From the IMG/VR virus record IMGVR_UViG_3300045739_000037, positions 1 to 38,150 of that record: a DNA stretch of 38,150 nt, one strand, 5' to 3'. The stretch comes from a virus. The notes beneath the pieces are model-generated. The model worked only from the letters and a program-made list of their open reading frames with translations, did not search any database and was not told the origin of the DNA. Below, one piece after another: positions 30,635 through 38,150 of the stretch. A program made the position numbers and the translations under genes. How positions within the stretch are numbered: position 1 is the first letter of the stretch; every line of letters starts with the position of its first letter.

Positions 30635-31818
30635 TAGCCTCCAAAGCCTCCATATGGTGGGGGTTCACCACCTTCACCACCTCCGCCAAAACCGCCAGAA
30701 GCAAGGCCACCGAGATAATGACCGTAATCAGCCCTATTATACCATTCATCAAATGTGGTCCTCCAAGGAGGATTCCTTGTGTAGGCATAACTTGTGCCGG
30801 CTACATCGGGAGGTGCCATAGTGTAGTCATAAGGTGTTCCGAAATTTGGACCTTGCATACTAGGCATCATATTCTGCATCATGCCATACTGCTGATAAGG
30901 AGCATTGTACTGCATGTTATACATTTCAGCCTGTTGCTGCTGTTGTCCCATGCGATTCTGCCAATCCTGTTGAGTCTCACCAGCGTACATATTCCTAATA
31001 TCCATCTGAGCACCAACATCCTGAAGCTGCTCCCTAGTATAGCGGTCTCTAGCCTCACCACTCATTCCGAATAGTCGACTCTGTTCCACTCCACCAGTCT
31101 CGATAGACTTAGTCATAGCGTCGTCATAGGCGTAACCTTCACGCTGCCTGAAGTCATCCATAGCTCTATCAAACGCTTCAGAACCGTAAGAAACTCCCAT
31201 GTCGGCAAGACGTTGTCGCTCATCATCTTCCCTACGTTCCCATTCACGTCCGAGCTTCTGAGAATAACGCCCATAAAGGTCTTCCTCTATATCTTGACGC
31301 TCACCCCAGAAGTCACCACTTCCGCCTGGTCTAGCTACTTCGTTTCCGAAGCCTCCCCATTGGATGTTCTGAGGAGCAAAGCCTCCCCAAGAAGCATCAG
31401 AAACATTACCCATAACATCGTATGGTCCCTGCTGCTCCATCTGTCCAAGCAGGTTTCCTTGCATATCGCCGATACGACCACCATGTTCCATCTGCTGGTC
31501 CCATCTCTGTTGCTGCTCAGGGCTTAGAGAATCTTGGAGTGACCACTGACCAGTTTCAGGGTCTTGGGTCCACTCACGAACATTCCCAAAAGCATCCGTC
31601 TGACCATAACGATTCATCGCTAGGTTCTCATCTCGATACCTTTGGTCATACTCCCATTGGCCTTCAAGAGCACCTTTAGGTTTTCTTGGACTCCAATCTC
31701 CTTCACCAGAACCCGTGCCAGAGATTATTCCCTGACGGTATTCTCTAGCAGCATCAACTCCCTGCTCTCTCCGAATTTGGTAGAACTGCTTTCGCTGCTT
31801 CTTACTTAGTTTTGCCAT
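30634..31818 (-). CDS. Gln/Gly-rich internal virion-type protein
   Basis: 394 residues from ATG 31818 (TAATG with the gene before). I prefer it over ATG 31824 because GGGAGGAG lies directly against the latter. The body has Arg/Glu/Gln helices and the segment RLADMGVSYGSEAFDRAMDD, a motif I recognise from other podovirus ejection-type proteins. The last 140 residues become Tyr/Gln/Met/Gly/Pro-rich (QQYGMMQNMMPSMQGPNFGT) and close with Gly/Pro repeats. Low-complexity tails of this type suggest loose packing or assembly contacts in the head. Confidence 0.65.
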   Translation of the reverse strand: MAKLSKKQRKQFYQIRREQGVDAAREYRQGIISGTGSGEGDWSPRKPKGALEGQWEYDQRYRDENLAMNRYGQTDAFGNVREWTQDPETGQWSLQDSLSPEQQQRWDQQMEHGGRIGDMQGNLLGQMEQQGPYDVMGNVSDASWGGFAPQNIQWGGFGNEVARPGGSGDFWGERQDIEEDLYGRYSQKLGREWERREDDERQRLADMGVSYGSEAFDRAMDDFRQREGYAYDDAMTKSIETGGVEQSRLFGMSGEARDRYTREQLQDVGAQMDIRNMYAGETQQDWQNRMGQQQQQAEMYNMQYNAPYQQYGMMQNMMPSMQGPNFGTPYDYTMAPPDVAGTSYAYTRNPPWRTTFDEWYNRADYGHYLGGLASGGFGGGGEGGEPPPYGGFGG

Positions 31819-32504
31819 TACCATCTCCTCCCATATGAAGGCGGAGCACCATACATGGATTGATAACCTTGGTTAGCCGAGGGGCCGCCATACCCCATCG
31901 GTCCTTGTTGTCCACTAGGAAAACCCATTATTTGGCCTCCTTGTCCTTGGTATGGTGCTCCATAAGGATTCTGCATCGGAGGTCGTTGCATCCCATAACC
32001 ACCATATCCACCGTAACCACCCCGCATTGGGGGTCTTTGCGGAGGTCCATAACCCATTCCTGGTCCACCACCACCTCGCCTCATCTGGTCTTGTTGTTGA
32101 TTCCTGTATTGCCCAGCCTGTTCTTCACTCATCCAAGATGGTCTTCCATATCCACCACCTTGTCCTGGAAACGGTAAGCGTCCAGGTCCATAGTGCCTAG
32201 TATCCTGTGGCTCTTGCCCTGGAGGAGGTTGCTTCCACTGACTCGGAGGTGGGGGAGGGGGTTGCCTTCTTGAAGGCTGTTCACCACCACCATACATATC
32301 CGTCGGCCTCTGTGGAGGCGGTGCCGTTTGTGATTGTGGAGTAGGAGGATTAGGTCTTGGAGGCGGAGGTGCCTCTTGACCCATCATTCTAACACCAGCT
32401 CGCCTAGCTGCTCTTGGGTGATTTCTAGCAAATCTTTGAGCCTGTCCACCACCAGCCTGAGCCGCCTGTCTTGCTCGTCTCATTATTGGTCTACGTCTTG
32501 CCAT
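31818..32504 (-). CDS. Low-complexity Gly/Tyr/Pro/Gln/Arg protein
   Basis: 228 residues. The first 40 are strongly basic (ARRRPIMRRARQAAQAGGGQ) and the rest is a disordered, repetitive chain of Pro, Gly, Gln, Tyr and Arg, with Gly-Gly-Tyr and Arg-Gly-Gly units (MRGGYGGYGGYGMQRPPMQN). Nothing suggests a fold. Such composition resembles prion-like or RGG-type sequences that bind nucleic acid or self-associate. It lies in the virion protein block and is translated in frame with strong ribosome sites, so it is not a spurious ORF. Its role is unknown. Confidence 0.6.
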   Translation of the reverse strand: MARRRPIMRRARQAAQAGGGQAQRFARNHPRAARRAGVRMMGQEAPPPPRPNPPTPQSQTAPPPQRPTDMYGGGEQPSRRQPPPPPPSQWKQPPPGQEPQDTRHYGPGRLPFPGQGGGYGRPSWMSEEQAGQYRNQQQDQMRRGGGGPGMGYGPPQRPPMRGGYGGYGGYGMQRPPMQNPYGAPYQGQGGQIMGFPSGQQGPMGYGGPSANQGYQSMYGAPPSYGRRW

Positions 32505-32513
32505 TTTATTCTC

Positions 32514-32888
32514 CTATAAAGTTTCTCTCGAACCTTGGACAAGGCCCTTTAATACTGCTTGCTTAATACTGTTCGGCCATGCAGCCGGTTTCCCATACAT
32601 CCTAGTCAACGGCTGAATAGCTTGATTCATTCTTAAACCAACTTCCCCTGTAGTAGCCGTCTCCTGAGTCCCTGAAAAACTCTCAGTAGGGACAAACGCT
32701 TCAGGTTGAGGGGTAACCATATGGGCCGTCTGAGGTTGTGCCCCACTCATCAAAAAGGTAAGGGGATTCATCTGACCAGGGAGCGTCCTACCACCATGCA
32801 CCAATGGGTTATAACCCTTTCTTACCTCAGTCGCACTTTGAGCCTTATACGTTGGCTTATAATTTGGGTCTACTTTCACTAATGGCAT
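32514..32888 (-). CDS. Small virion-operon protein, 124 residues
   Basis: 124 residues, ATG 32888 coupled to the stop before it as TAATG. Pro/Thr/Gln-rich in the middle (GAQPQTAHMVTPQPEAFVPT) with an N-terminal VDPNYKPTYKAQSATEVRKG and a helical C-terminal half (PNSIKQAVLKGLVQGS). No recognised motif. By position it is a minor tail or internal protein. Confidence 0.6.
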   Translation of the reverse strand: MPLVKVDPNYKPTYKAQSATEVRKGYNPLVHGGRTLPGQMNPLTFLMSGAQPQTAHMVTPQPEAFVPTESFSGTQETATTGEVGLRMNQAIQPLTRMYGKPAAWPNSIKQAVLKGLVQGSRETL

Positions 32889-34435
32889 TACAAGATTCCT
32901 CCAGGTTCATAGTTTATGTGGATAGCAGATAAGGCAAAGAAAATATTGTCATAATCAGCTTGCATTTTAATAGAAACACAACGTCCAACCCCACTAACCC
33001 CATACCAATCCATAGTGTACTCATTATCACTATCCCAATCACTCGTATCCCAAGCACTCGTATTCCAGGGACTTCCACCTGAGCCAGTAAGAGAAATGGT
33101 ATCGGTAATTGGTTCACTTCCAAAGTCAACATCAATATCAAGTGACATGGATATGGGTTGCACAGAACGAACAATAGGACGAATCATGTTAAAGTGCTTA
33201 ACGTGCATATTATCGCCAAGAAAGTTAAACGCCGTTTTTATCTTCCAGGAGATAGTTGCTCCGTCATCCTGACTTCCATAATCAGCCTCGTAAACTTTCC
33301 CGTTCGTGCCACCAAAATAGGGTTTGCCCTGGAAGATACACCAAGCACAGGCGTTCATCCCTGTATAGCGAGTCCAAGCACCAGTTAGGTTATTCATCAC
33401 ATACTGCTCGTATGTCGTCTCTTCTGACACCGGAATATTGAAAAGAGTGTAATGGCCTATAGGGTATAGAAGAGCTTCCCAGCCAAAATTATCACCATAG
33501 TCCTCTGCTACCTCAGTAAAGGCTTGGTCAATCTTATCGGTCAATGTTCTATAATCCACCACTGCTGACGTTGCCATCATCTGACTAAGGGCTATCGGGC
33601 CTTCCTTAGTAATGATTACTAAGTCACCAGTAATATGAAGATAAGCCCGACGGCCAAGAGGTTCAGGGATAACAAACTGACCGACACGCTCCCAGTTTGA
33701 GGTACTTCCTGGATAGCTCCCAGCGTATATGAGAACCTCTCCAGTAGAGAACACACAAACCAGCATGTCGTCTAAAGTTGTTCCAGAATCCCTAGTCCAA
33801 GTGGTAGTAAAAAGTAGGTGTCCACCAAGTTTAGTTACGAAACTTAAGTCTAGCTCTGTCAATCCACCAGCTATCACCTGGACATTATCAGTGTACCAAA
33901 CACTCTGAGAGTCCTTCTCGACAAGGTATAGCCTCTCTCTGTAGGAGTTTATCTGAATCAAAACGGCATCGTCAGCTATACCGGTAAAGAGATTTTGAGC
34001 AACAGTCCCAGTACCAGTCCATTTAAGCGGCTGGTCAGTTCCGTTCACCATCAAGAGAGTATCGTTGGCTACGATATAATCCCACTTAGAATTACTTACC
34101 GGTTCTGAATTATCTATCTGTACTTCGGTCGATGTAGTTACATCCCAAATCTCACCATCTGAGCCACTACCGTCATAAACAATCGCTACTAACTTCTCTG
34201 TCCCATCAGCAAGGGTGAAGGGAATCAGAGTGTTGACAGCGTTTGCTAAGCCGGTATCAGCATGTTCTTGAAAGCCATTTCTAATCTTAAGTTCAGCCGT
34301 GTCAGGAAACATATTCTCTAAGAGGATAGCGTCATCAGGAGGCATCTGTGCAAACGGGTCTCTGGCGTTCCACCCTCCGAGTGGTGCCGGTATGGTGGCC
34401 GATGTTGATTGTTGGTCCTGCATTGGTGCTGGCAT
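32888..34435 (-). CDS. Tail hub / stabilisation-type protein (beta-rich)
   Basis: 515 residues. The first 60 residues (IPAPLGGWNARDPFAQMPPD, then AILLENMFPD and IRNGFQEHAD) are a well-known opening of a phage family often called stabilisation or tail-tubular-B-like. The rest is repeated beta units with Trp/Gly/Asp, like a propeller (KWDYIVANDTLLMVNGTDQPLKWTG; GEVLIYAGSYPGSTSNWERV). In T7-type phages this protein lies below the adaptor and holds fibres; in P22-like phages a protein of this type seals the head. It starts on the preceding stop (TAATG). Confidence 0.75.
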   Translation of the reverse strand: MPAPMQDQQSTSATIPAPLGGWNARDPFAQMPPDDAILLENMFPDTAELKIRNGFQEHADTGLANAVNTLIPFTLADGTEKLVAIVYDGSGSDGEIWDVTTSTEVQIDNSEPVSNSKWDYIVANDTLLMVNGTDQPLKWTGTGTVAQNLFTGIADDAVLIQINSYRERLYLVEKDSQSVWYTDNVQVIAGGLTELDLSFVTKLGGHLLFTTTWTRDSGTTLDDMLVCVFSTGEVLIYAGSYPGSTSNWERVGQFVIPEPLGRRAYLHITGDLVIITKEGPIALSQMMATSAVVDYRTLTDKIDQAFTEVAEDYGDNFGWEALLYPIGHYTLFNIPVSEETTYEQYVMNNLTGAWTRYTGMNACAWCIFQGKPYFGGTNGKVYEADYGSQDDGATISWKIKTAFNFLGDNMHVKHFNMIRPIVRSVQPISMSLDIDVDFGSEPITDTISLTGSGGSPWNTSAWDTSDWDSDNEYTMDWYGVSGVGRCVSIKMQADYDNIFFALSAIHINYEPGGIL

Positions 34436-35946
34436 TACGTAATCTCCTCCCCTTCAGCAGCCGCTAACTCTTCCCCAGTCTTCTTCTTTGCCTCCTTTAG
34501 TTTCTTTATCTCTTCCTCGGTCATACCTTCATAAACTGGGTCTTCATCCTCATCTTCTGGGTCAATCTCCCTTAATCCGACTTGTGCTTGCGCTTGCTCT
34601 GGAGTCAAAGCCTGTTCCATACCCTGTCTTGCCGCAAATAAATCGAAGTCTTCTAAGTATTTCTCCATCCAAGCAACGTGCTCTGCGTCTGCTTTCTCGG
34701 TATCGTATTCTATATCATAGAGATAATTAAACGCATTCTGTATAGCCTGGGCTTCTTCTCTACTTAAACCCCACTCCTCATAGTTCTCGCCTATATACCT
34801 AATCAAGTTGGAGCGGTTAACTTCGGCTTCCTGTTCTCCAAAAGCTGTTATATACCACTTAGCAATAGTTGCTTTCGGGTCTTCGCTATTAAACGCTTCT
34901 CTAGCCATATAAGTTGCCATCTGGTCTACAAACCCTGGGTCACGCTCGCCCATAGCATAGATGAGAGGCTTCATAGCTCCAGTCATATTCATAAGAAGCG
35001 GATTCATCATCTCTTCAGGAGTATTCTCATGAACAGCATACTGCTGACCGTCATATTCAATCACATCATCAAAAAGATGGAGCTTAGAATAGCTACCATC
35101 TGCTAATATAAGCCTTGGACCTTCTCCAGGGACGACCTCTCCAAGGCCAAGTTTTTCTAAGTTGTCGTGAATATGCTCTCTATGTTGCCTCCAAGGACTC
35201 TTCTTAGAAGCAAAACCAGACCAGTCATAGGCTTGCTCGATAGGCTTAGAAAGTGGTTTGTGAAGCTCTTTAGGAATTGGCTTAACGTCATCAACACCCA
35301 AAGCAACGCCAGGTGAACTAGCCTCTAATACTTCAGTATCAGTTAGGGGTCTACCGATTTCTCCTGGCTTCTTATCTAAATTCTGATGTGTTCTCATCAC
35401 ACCTTGAGCACCTAAACCAACTGCCAATCCAATCGGTCCAGCAGTCGCAAAAGAAAGAGCAGCATTACCGAGCGTTTGCCATTTCTCACTTTCCCTCATA
35501 CTAAAGTGTGGGTCGTGTTTATAATCATATTTCTGTTCTGGGTTCACAACTACGGGAGCATTCTGTCTGTTTTGGCTTTCAGACGTAGTCGGCTGGTCAG
35601 GATTCTCCATCTGGTCTGTTGCACTAGACATATACTGTGCTGGTTGAAGATTGGCTTGACCTATATTGCCACCACCAACACCTCCACGTGGAAGCTGCAT
35701 ACGAGGGTCAGCACCCATGTTGTTAAGCATTCCCGCTCCCTCTGCCGGACCCATCCACGGTCTGTATGACCCTGGCTGTAGTTGAGCATTTTGTTCAACA
35801 TCGAAGTTACCCATCGCTACGGCAGGATTGGGTTGCTGGCGAGGTATGCCAGGAGTTCCAGTAGGGTATTGCATACGCTGTTGTTGCCGCTTTTGGGCCT
35901 GAAGTGCCTCCAGCTCCATCAATGTTTGAGGTGGTCGGTATGCCAT
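34435..35946 (-). CDS. Tandem virion paralog B
   Basis: 503 residues. From about residue 300 it shares a long, collinear pattern with the gene before it (35946-37634): Met-Asn-Pro-Leu, GERDPGFVDQMATYMAREAF, then SDP-type K-A-T-I-A-K-W-Y, RSNLIRYIGENYEEWGLSRE, 'EAQAIQNAFNYLYDIEYD', HVAWMEKYLEDFDLFAARQG and a TPEQAQAQVGLREIDPEDED end. The N-terminal part is Pro/Gln/Met-rich and differs. The pair probably arose by duplication and may form alternating or hetero-oligomeric parts of the tail or internal core. It ends in an acidic/Lys tail. Confidence 0.65.
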   Translation of the reverse strand: MAYRPPQTLMELEALQAQKRQQQRMQYPTGTPGIPRQQPNPAVAMGNFDVEQNAQLQPGSYRPWMGPAEGAGMLNNMGADPRMQLPRGGVGGGNIGQANLQPAQYMSSATDQMENPDQPTTSESQNRQNAPVVVNPEQKYDYKHDPHFSMRESEKWQTLGNAALSFATAGPIGLAVGLGAQGVMRTHQNLDKKPGEIGRPLTDTEVLEASSPGVALGVDDVKPIPKELHKPLSKPIEQAYDWSGFASKKSPWRQHREHIHDNLEKLGLGEVVPGEGPRLILADGSYSKLHLFDDVIEYDGQQYAVHENTPEEMMNPLLMNMTGAMKPLIYAMGERDPGFVDQMATYMAREAFNSEDPKATIAKWYITAFGEQEAEVNRSNLIRYIGENYEEWGLSREEAQAIQNAFNYLYDIEYDTEKADAEHVAWMEKYLEDFDLFAARQGMEQALTPEQAQAQVGLREIDPEDEDEDPVYEGMTEEEIKKLKEAKKKTGEELAAAEGEEIT

Positions 35947-37634
35947 TAGAGTGTCAATCCTCCACTAGTTTGTACTGGCGGTTCTTCATCCTCATCAGCA
36001 GGATTAATATCAATCAACCCAGCCTGGGCTTGTGCCTGTTGGGGTGTTATTCCACCACCCTGACCCTGCTTGGCCGCCGCATAATCAAAGTCTTGGAGGT
36101 ATATATCCATCCATTTTTGATGTTCTAGGTCGGCTGCTTCTACATCATATCCTTCCTGGAAGAGATAATTTAGAGCATTCTGAGTTGCTTGAGCTTCCTC
36201 AAGACTCATGCCCCACATCTCGTAATTTCTACCTATGTACTCAATTATCTTCGTTCGATTAATCTCTGGGTCTTCTGGGAAGAGGTGTCTATACCAAGCA
36301 ACTAGCGTTCCCTTCGGGTCTGCTGACTGCATAGCAGCATGTGTTAGGTAGTTAGCCATCTGACCGGCAATCTGTGGGTTCTTCTCTCCAGCTATATACA
36401 TAATTGGAAGGATTGCCTTACCAACATTAGCAAAAAGAGGATTACGCATCTGCTCAGGAGTAGTATCGTACCACCTATACTCATTACCTTCCGCATCTTG
36501 GCCCATTAACGCATCACCATCTTTACCTATATCGAAAGTCGCACCACCGGGAAGTAGTATATGATGGCTACCATCAATCATAGTAGCTAAGCCTCTTTGG
36601 GCTAGTTTATCCCTAGCCTTATCTCGCTTAATCTGGTCTTCGTGCTTTCCGGTCTTAACAAGCGTTCCAGTAAGGCCAGTTAATCCACCTATGATAGCAC
36701 CCGCTATAGCTCCGTATGGCCCACCAACTCGATAACCAATAAGTGCACCAGAGGCCGCACCTTGACCAAGTCCCCTAGCTACTCCACCAGCAGAGCGGTC
36801 ACCTTCGCCCCATCGGTCAACAATATCATACATTCCATAAGCACCTGCTGCCGCTCCTAAATTAGAAAGAGTTCCCCCTTGTGCTCCTAATCCACCAGCT
36901 CCAAAGAATCCTCCACCTTCTGCGGCACTAGCACCCTGCAACATACCAGCATATTCAGCACCACTGGCTACTGGTCCTATGTTCGCTCCAGCACTTGCCC
37001 CTTCGAGCATACCACCATACTGTGCACCACTAGCTACTGGCCCCATACCACCAATGTCCGTTGCTACTGCACCATATCCAGGGCCGGTAACTTGTGTACC
37101 TGAAAGTATGGTTGGAGTTTCGGGTAGTCGACTTGCTGAAACTATTTCTGGAGTAGCTACAGTACCAACACCACCACCGCTTCCGACTCCACCACTTCCA
37201 ACACCACTAGAAATGGTGGATGCAGAGTCAACCCCTACCTCTGCGAGAGGGCTGGCAGAGGCTTTCTCTGCACCACCGAGATTGAAGTAGCTGCTAATAT
37301 CGTCGGGAATAAGGTCAGTCCAACTATCATAGCCAAACTGCTCACTTAATACATTTCCCCAACCCTCTTTTGCTGCCTGTTTGCCAATATCCGTTGCATA
37401 CCCATATCCAGCAGCTCCAGCCAAGCTCATAAGTGCAGTCATCCAAGGGTCAGCAGCTCCACCTTGAGCGGCAGCAGCACGTTGCTGATTAGCCGCAGCC
37501 TGTTGTTGCTGCATAGCAGCCACGGACTGAGCAATACTAGGTATGCTTACGGCACTTTTTCTTGGTTCTACCGCCGGCTTTGGATACGCTTGCGGTCTTG
37601 GTATATTTCTAGGTGGTCTATATCCTCTTGCCAT
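35946..37634 (-). CDS. Tandem virion paralog A
   Basis: 562 residues. The C-terminal 220 residues share the pattern of paralog B (NPLFANVGKAILPIMYIAGE; INRTKIIEYIGRNYEMWGMS; EAQATQNALNYLFQEGYD; TPQQAQAQAGLIDINPADED). The N-terminal third is Ala/Gly/Gln-rich with tandem Gly-Ala-x-Tyr-G-G-M-L-x-G-A-S units (about residues 205-235, GAQYGGMLEGASAGANIGP then GAEYAGMLQGASAAEGGG) and a Gly-rich membrane-like stretch (GAIAGAIIGGLTGLTG). The hydrophobic Gly/Ala segment may span or perturb a membrane during ejection. It lies directly after the adaptor. Confidence 0.65.
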   Translation of the reverse strand: MARGYRPPRNIPRPQAYPKPAVEPRKSAVSIPSIAQSVAAMQQQQAAANQQRAAAAQGGAADPWMTALMSLAGAAGYGYATDIGKQAAKEGWGNVLSEQFGYDSWTDLIPDDISSYFNLGGAEKASASPLAEVGVDSASTISSGVGSGGVGSGGGVGTVATPEIVSASRLPETPTILSGTQVTGPGYGAVATDIGGMGPVASGAQYGGMLEGASAGANIGPVASGAEYAGMLQGASAAEGGGFFGAGGLGAQGGTLSNLGAAAGAYGMYDIVDRWGEGDRSAGGVARGLGQGAASGALIGYRVGGPYGAIAGAIIGGLTGLTGTLVKTGKHEDQIKRDKARDKLAQRGLATMIDGSHHILLPGGATFDIGKDGDALMGQDAEGNEYRWYDTTPEQMRNPLFANVGKAILPIMYIAGEKNPQIAGQMANYLTHAAMQSADPKGTLVAWYRHLFPEDPEINRTKIIEYIGRNYEMWGMSLEEAQATQNALNYLFQEGYDVEAADLEHQKWMDIYLQDFDYAAAKQGQGGGITPQQAQAQAGLIDINPADEDEEPPVQTSGGLTL

Positions 37635-37636
37635 AA

Positions 37637-38150
37637 TTATGTCCCATAGCCTGTATCAGGCACATTAGCAGATGAAATGAATCTAGGATGCATAAGCCTT
37701 GTCATTTGCAAGCCTTTAGCACCCTTTAATGACGTTGCTCGACTCTTTAAGAGCCGCTCAAAGTCAGCACGTAAATCTTGATAAGATAGTCCTTTAGCTC
37801 TCTTATACATCCACTGGACACCTAGCCCTATTAAGTGTTCATTTAGATGACAAACATCGGTATCAGCAAGATACTCAGTATAATCGTCCCCCGAATAAGT
37901 CCAAGAAAGATTTCCGTCGGAAGCAGAGCCACTAGTATGAGTAGGAGCGGTGCTCCCAGAAGTACCCCCAGCATCGCATGTATAAATATTTCCATTATAC
38001 CAACAATAATCCCCTGTTATATAAGCAGTTGAAGCAACCCAGAGTTGGGGCCGCATAGCCTGTGTAGACTGGTATTCAAAGTAAATTATGTCATCAGCCT
38101 CAGAAGTGGTGGGGGTGGGCCAAAGGTAAAATTGGTTATCAAGCACTCCT
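37637..38150 (-). CDS. Tail adaptor / connector protein, C-terminal part (cut by window end)
   Basis: This is the continuation of the gene starting at 483. The unique part, 37637-38023, encodes the last 128 of 289 residues. After the common 'EYQSTQAMRPQLWVASTAYI' follows a carbohydrate-binding-like insert (about residues 161-210): W-x-x-x-T-A-Y-x-x-G-D-Y-C, then NGNIYTCDAGGTSGSTAPTH and DGNLSWTYSGDD. Similar W-x-P-x-x-Y-x-x-G-D-x-V-x-x-x-x-x-Y modules occur in phage structural proteins. The end is helical and basic (FERLLKSRATSLKGAKGLQM), like other adaptors. Confidence 0.75.
   Translation of the reverse strand, partial: GVLDNQFYLWPTPTTSEADDIIYFEYQSTQAMRPQLWVASTAYITGDYCWYNGNIYTCDAGGTSGSTAPTHTSGSASDGNLSWTYSGDDYTEYLADTDVCHLNEHLIGLGVQWMYKRAKGLSYQDLRADFERLLKSRATSLKGAKGLQMTRLMHPRFISSANVPDTGYGT
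38024..38150. repeat. Terminal direct repeat, right copy
   Basis: Identical to 1-127. It should be removed once when the circle is closed. The adaptor gene reads through it in one frame. Confidence 0.95.

Noticed and set aside
30718-31074. Plus-strand frame of 118 residues opposite the Gln/Gly-rich protein
   Set aside because: It has no ribosome-binding site and lies entirely within a well-coupled minus-strand gene.

Overview
The window is one complete genome of a tailed, probably podovirus-like double-stranded DNA phage (Caudoviricetes), assembled as a circle. The first 127 bases (1-127) are repeated exactly at the end (38024-38150), so the unique circle is 38,023 bp. One gene, the tail adaptor, is split by the arbitrary cut. 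I see no rRNA, tRNA, CRISPR array, insertion sequence, integrase or other clear chromosomal gene. The host cannot be named from the sequence. There is no DNA or RNA polymerase, helicase or primase, so replication and transcription must rely on host enzymes.

The circle has two divergent arms. The minus-strand late arm starts near 13.57 kb, runs down to 1, continues through 38150 and ends at 23.65 kb. In order of transcription it encodes: a 59-residue protein and a control region; small terminase (13142-12435), a 92-residue protein, large terminase and portal; a block of beta-rich proteins, two of them with signal peptides (8354-4835); three small proteins; scaffold, major capsid protein, a decoration-like protein and a helix-hairpin-helix protein (4824-480); and the tail adaptor across the cut. 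After the cut come two tandem paralogous proteins, a tail hub or stabilisation-like protein, a small protein, a very low-complexity Gly/Tyr/Pro/Gln/Arg protein, three large internal-virion or ejection-type proteins, three tandem fibre paralogs and a small lysis-type membrane-protein cluster (24297-23650). Many junctions are TAATG, ATGA or GTGA overlaps, so the arm looks translationally coupled.

The plus-strand arm (13848-23660) holds small early-type proteins, a protein with a single-strand-binding-type acidic tail and its neighbour, a secreted subtilisin-family protease, two glycosyltransferase-like proteins, two PD-(D/E)XK-type nucleases and a string of tiny genes including zinc-ribbon and DUF551 proteins. 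A minus-strand pair (16020-15404) sits inside this arm and may be regulatory. The arms are driven from a non-coding control region (13143-13387 and 13568-13847) that carries AT-rich perfect palindromes and a pair of 30-bp direct repeats. The arms meet tail to tail near 23.65 kb.

The most unusual elements are the phage-encoded exported S8 protease with a Cys/Lys-rich tail, a duplicated hairpin-plus-leader cassette before two early genes whose stems differ but still pair, a repeated ribosome-binding cassette that also encodes a shared C-terminal peptide, the exported proteins inside the virion operon, and the tandem structural paralogs.
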